Assembly: GCA_963591575.1 (NCBI GenBank)
Contig: CAVATL010000002.1
Span: forward strand, 85,692-149,691
Length of the DNA: 64,000 nt
Reading direction: 5' to 3'
Source of the DNA: Methanomethylophilus sp963591575
GTDB lineage: Archaea > Thermoplasmatota > Thermoplasmata > Methanomassiliicoccales > Methanomethylophilaceae
Part shown: one piece after another, positions 61,169 to 64,000 of the stretch
Layout of the letters: every line of letters starts with the position of its first letter
Position numbering within the stretch: the stretch's first letter is position 1
Made by a program: the position numbers and the translations under genes
Notes under the pieces: generated by a model
What the model saw: the letters and a program-made list of their open reading frames with translations, nothing else
What the model was told of the DNA's origin: nothing
Databases searched by the model: none

Positions 61169-63925
61169 ATGACACACGGGAACAAATCTTCTAATTTGTT
61201 TGATTATAATGGTGATTACGAAGAGTATTTTAGTGCTAAAATACACAGTTTCCTAACAAACCCTGATAAAAAAGGTTCATACCTAAGGTGGCTTTTCAAC
61301 AGTTTCTGTAATTTTTATTTAAAATGGAAAGCCAATAATGTTGCATCAAAAAAAATCAGGGCTGTGCGCCTTAATTTTCGTGATTTCAAAACTCTGCACG
61401 GGGCGCCGGAGAATAAATCTAATATACAAGGAAAAATTTGCACGATTTTCTCTACCTTCTCCTCGGATGGCAAAATTCCCCCTCGCGTAGTGTATGCACT
61501 CAATGAATACAGCAAAGTATCAGATTATATTATTGTGGTTGGAGATTACGCTCTTCGTGATTCCGCAGAATACGCTAAGATCGGTAATATTGTTAATTGT
61601 GCGTATTACGTAAGACATCACCAATACGATATCGGATCTTGGCATAGGGCGATGCAATACCTTAAAAAACAAAAAATGTTGGATGTGTTTGATTATCTCA
61701 TTCTTACAAATGACAGCAATTATGGTCCGATATATCCTCTTGTGGATATATATAATAAAATGGATTGTAAAAATACAGATTTTTGGGGCATTACGAAAAA
61801 TTACGAACCTGTTGAACATATACAATCCTATTTCCTTGCATTCAGAAAAAAAGTATTCCTGGATGACACGTTTCAAAATTTTTTCCAAAAGATACCTTCG
61901 GAGGTTTCTTTTGACATTGCTGTGAACCAATATGAATTGAAATTAACATCAACCCTTTCTAAAAAATATACTTATTCTACTTTAGTTACTGGGTTGTGTG
62001 AAGATATCCGTGGTGCAATCGCAGGGACTGGTAATCCTACCATTTGGCCTTTAAGTCTGATTTCTGCGGGATCCCCCTTTGTTAAAAGAAAAGCGATTAA
62101 CATGTCCTTTGGTGGGGACCTGCATCAATCCGAACTCGATGTGATTTGTTATATTCGTTTAGTAAACCCTGATTTGGCTAATATTATCGAAGAAGAAAAT
62201 CCCTGCATATCGTCGAAAAATTATGATTCCACGGAGCATAGGTGCAATCCCTTGAATATAACTAGCTTGATAAACAATGTTGATGTAGTAAGTTTTGATA
62301 TATTCGACACCTTGTTGATACGTCCTTTTGTAAATCCCGTGGATCTCTTTCAGCATATTGGTAATGAATATAATCTCCCGGAATTTCCAGAAAAAAGAAT
62401 TCAAGCCGAATCTGCAGCAAGGTTAAAGGTGCCGTCGGGGGAAATTACATTAAATGAGATTTATGATGAAATTGATTCGAAATATCGGTTTTTAAAAGAA
62501 GTAGAATTAAGGGTGGAGATTGATTTAATTCGTCCCAATAAAAATATTTTAAATTATTTTGAAGAGGTTAAAAAGAATAAAAAGAAGATAATTTGCGTAT
62601 CGGATACATATTTCGATAAACCACAGATTGAAAAAATGTTGCACAAATGTGGATTTAATGGCATTTATGCAATTTATCTTTCTTCTGCTGAAGGTGATAA
62701 TAAAGGCAGGAATCTGTTTAGCAGAGTTATCTCAGATTTAAAAATCAATCCTGATAAAATATTGCATATCGGGGACAATACAGTTTCTGACTATGAAATA
62801 CCGATAAAAAAAGGAATGCACGCATTACATATTACCAAGTTGTGTGATTTATTTTTAAATATGCCCGCATCCACACCATATAACATTTTTTATAATAATA
62901 CTAAAACCTTGAGTTCTTCCGTATACATCGCGTTAATATCTAGATATAGAGATACAGTTTCAAAGGATGTCTCATTCTGGTTTGATTTTGGGTACTGTTT
63001 AGGTGGGCCATTTGTCTGTGGGTATTTGCATTACATACGTAACATTGTAAAGCTCAATCAAATTGACAAAATATTTTTTGCAGCCCGTGATGGGTATCAA
63101 TTAAAAACTCTTTTCGAAAAATATTTTTCAACTGGATTGGATGTTGTTTCTGAATATGTGTATTTGTCCCGGCATGTGGGGTTGATTTCCACCTTAGATT
63201 ATGAGGACGAACCGACATATTTACAAGATTTATTGACGATTGTTTCCAAAGATCTGCCCCAGATAGTTGTATCTGATAATTATCAGGATAACAAAACAAC
63301 ATTCGTGTCTTTGTATAGTGAACTAAAAAAATGGTCTGCACCGTATTACGAATCATTCTCTAGGCATCTGCTAAAATGTGCAGGTGATTCGAAACGTATT
63401 GTGACCGTAGATATGACAACAACGAAAATGTCATCGTACCGTTATGCTAAACATATCCTGGGAGATCGTATTTTATTTGGTATTGGTTCTGCGTCATTTG
63501 CAAATGGATATAGTGTACCACACAAATTTTACTTGGATCGTACGCTGCTTCCCGAGGACACTCCCGTAATGATGTTGACTGAACAGCTTATTACTTCCCC
63601 GGAAGCTCCAATAATGTACCTTGATGATGGCTTAAAACCGGTTTATAGTTCAGTTAACATAAGTAATCCAAAAATTATTAGTGAAATTCAAAAAGGTATA
63701 GAATATTTCGTCAAAGATTTTACGCAGTTATTTAGTGAAGATGCAAAGTGTACGCTTACCATGTCCGAATGTCTAAATTTACTCGAAAATTATTTGCATT
63801 ATCCGACGCCAACAACGTTTATGTTCTTAGATAAATTAAAACACACTTCGAAAATGGATGGGGTTTCGGAGTGTATCTCTTTTGGAGAGTATGTCCACAA
63901 ATTCAAAACCGACATGAGATTTTGA
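61169..63925 (+). CDS. large glycan-synthesis protein: RgpF-like domain fused to a HAD-like domain
   Basis: A 918-aa protein. Residues about 85-270 match the rhamnan-synthesis F (RgpF) domain: ICTIFSTFSSDGKIPPRVVYAL, the DIGSWHRAM motif and YLILTNDSNYGPIYPL. A HAD-like hydrolase domain starts near residue 374 with VVSFDIFDTLLIR, continues through ICVSDTYFDKPQIEKML and ends ILHIGDNTVSDYEIP. The last 350 residues include a segment (FFAARDGYQLKTLFEKY) seen in COG5610-type HAD proteins. It probably helps build or modify the surface polysaccharide. Very AT-rich, with rare codons for this window, a sign of transfer. The ATG at 61169 is chosen by its ribosome-binding site. Confidence 0.8.
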   Translation: MTHGNKSSNLFDYNGDYEEYFSAKIHSFLTNPDKKGSYLRWLFNSFCNFYLKWKANNVASKKIRAVRLNFRDFKTLHGAPENKSNIQGKICTIFSTFSSDGKIPPRVVYALNEYSKVSDYIIVVGDYALRDSAEYAKIGNIVNCAYYVRHHQYDIGSWHRAMQYLKKQKMLDVFDYLILTNDSNYGPIYPLVDIYNKMDCKNTDFWGITKNYEPVEHIQSYFLAFRKKVFLDDTFQNFFQKIPSEVSFDIAVNQYELKLTSTLSKKYTYSTLVTGLCEDIRGAIAGTGNPTIWPLSLISAGSPFVKRKAINMSFGGDLHQSELDVICYIRLVNPDLANIIEEENPCISSKNYDSTEHRCNPLNITSLINNVDVVSFDIFDTLLIRPFVNPVDLFQHIGNEYNLPEFPEKRIQAESAARLKVPSGEITLNEIYDEIDSKYRFLKEVELRVEIDLIRPNKNILNYFEEVKKNKKKIICVSDTYFDKPQIEKMLHKCGFNGIYAIYLSSAEGDNKGRNLFSRVISDLKINPDKILHIGDNTVSDYEIPIKKGMHALHITKLCDLFLNMPASTPYNIFYNNTKTLSSSVYIALISRYRDTVSKDVSFWFDFGYCLGGPFVCGYLHYIRNIVKLNQIDKIFFAARDGYQLKTLFEKYFSTGLDVVSEYVYLSRHVGLISTLDYEDEPTYLQDLLTIVSKDLPQIVVSDNYQDNKTTFVSLYSELKKWSAPYYESFSRHLLKCAGDSKRIVTVDMTTTKMSSYRYAKHILGDRILFGIGSASFANGYSVPHKFYLDRTLLPEDTPVMMLTEQLITSPEAPIMYLDDGLKPVYSSVNISNPKIISEIQKGIEYFVKDFTQLFSEDAKCTLTMSECLNLLENYLHYPTPTTFMFLDKLKHTSKMDGVSECISFGEYVHKFKTDMRF

Positions 63926-64000
63926 GACATAGGCTATTGCCTTCTTGGCACATGTCGGAATACGAGTGGAATCACTGGTATTCCAGGAGATAATTGGGTT

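Noticed and set aside
1..64000. tRNA or rRNA genes
   Set aside because: I scanned the spacers for cloverleaf-like ends and T-loop sequences and saw none that I could support.

Overview
The window reads as the chromosome of a euryarchaeal archaeon, most likely class Thermoplasmata and probably order Methanomassiliicoccales. The genes are plainly archaeal: Orc1/Cdc6, PolD small subunit, PriL, TFB, Gar1, TiaS, aEF-1beta, Spt5, SecE, the L11/L1/P0/P1 stalk genes, an H-I-K-E-C-F-A-B-D A-type ATPase operon and a two-subunit GMP synthase. The order-level placement is inference from gene content and style; no methanogenesis gene is present.

Layout. 1-5.5 kb: thiolase (cut by the left edge), tiaS, an OB-fold protein, cdc6 surrounded by origin recognition boxes (a candidate oriC), signal peptidase and dCMP deaminase. 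5.6-14.3 kb: the complete A-ATPase operon, ending in a 49-aa membrane protein and a strong terminator. 14.3-24.6 kb: information-processing genes (DP1, an XRE-type regulator, CDC48, an ArsR-type regulator, tRNA-splicing endonuclease, TFB, Gar1). 24.7-28 kb: purE, guaAb and guaAa, with an unusual structured spacer between the last two. 28.2-33.5 kb: the secE-spt5-L11-L1-P0-P1 cluster, broken between L11 and L1 by a regulator-like gene and a 5'-truncated surface protein. 33.5-36.8 kb: a ribbon-helix-helix gene overlapping a divergent FtsZ/tubulin-like gene, trmJ, and a decayed AAA ATPase. 37-49 kb: coenzyme A synthesis, SAH hydrolase, glycosyltransferases, sugar kinase, AK6, CDP-alcohol transferase, PriL, a radical SAM protein, malic enzyme, DUF89 and aEF-1beta. 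49-64 kb: cell-surface glycan functions. These include a glycosyltransferase, a GDP-heptose-type cassette (HddC, HddA, GmhB and an SIS isomerase), a GT87-like enzyme, ilv genes, GtrA, a Wzm/Wzt-type exporter, an acyltransferase and a large RgpF-HAD protein. AT content rises strongly towards the right end.

How it fits together. The left and centre are conserved housekeeping operons with short or overlapping junctions. Many genes have TATA boxes about 26 bases before the start codon, suggesting leaderless mRNAs. The right end looks like an envelope glycan locus in which activated heptose is made, polymers are assembled by glycosyltransferases, and the product is exported by an ABC transporter. 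Across the whole window a 9-base word, ATGTGCCAG, recurs at least 14 times on both strands, in several reading frames and in spacers. I found it by eye; it is the least explained signal here.
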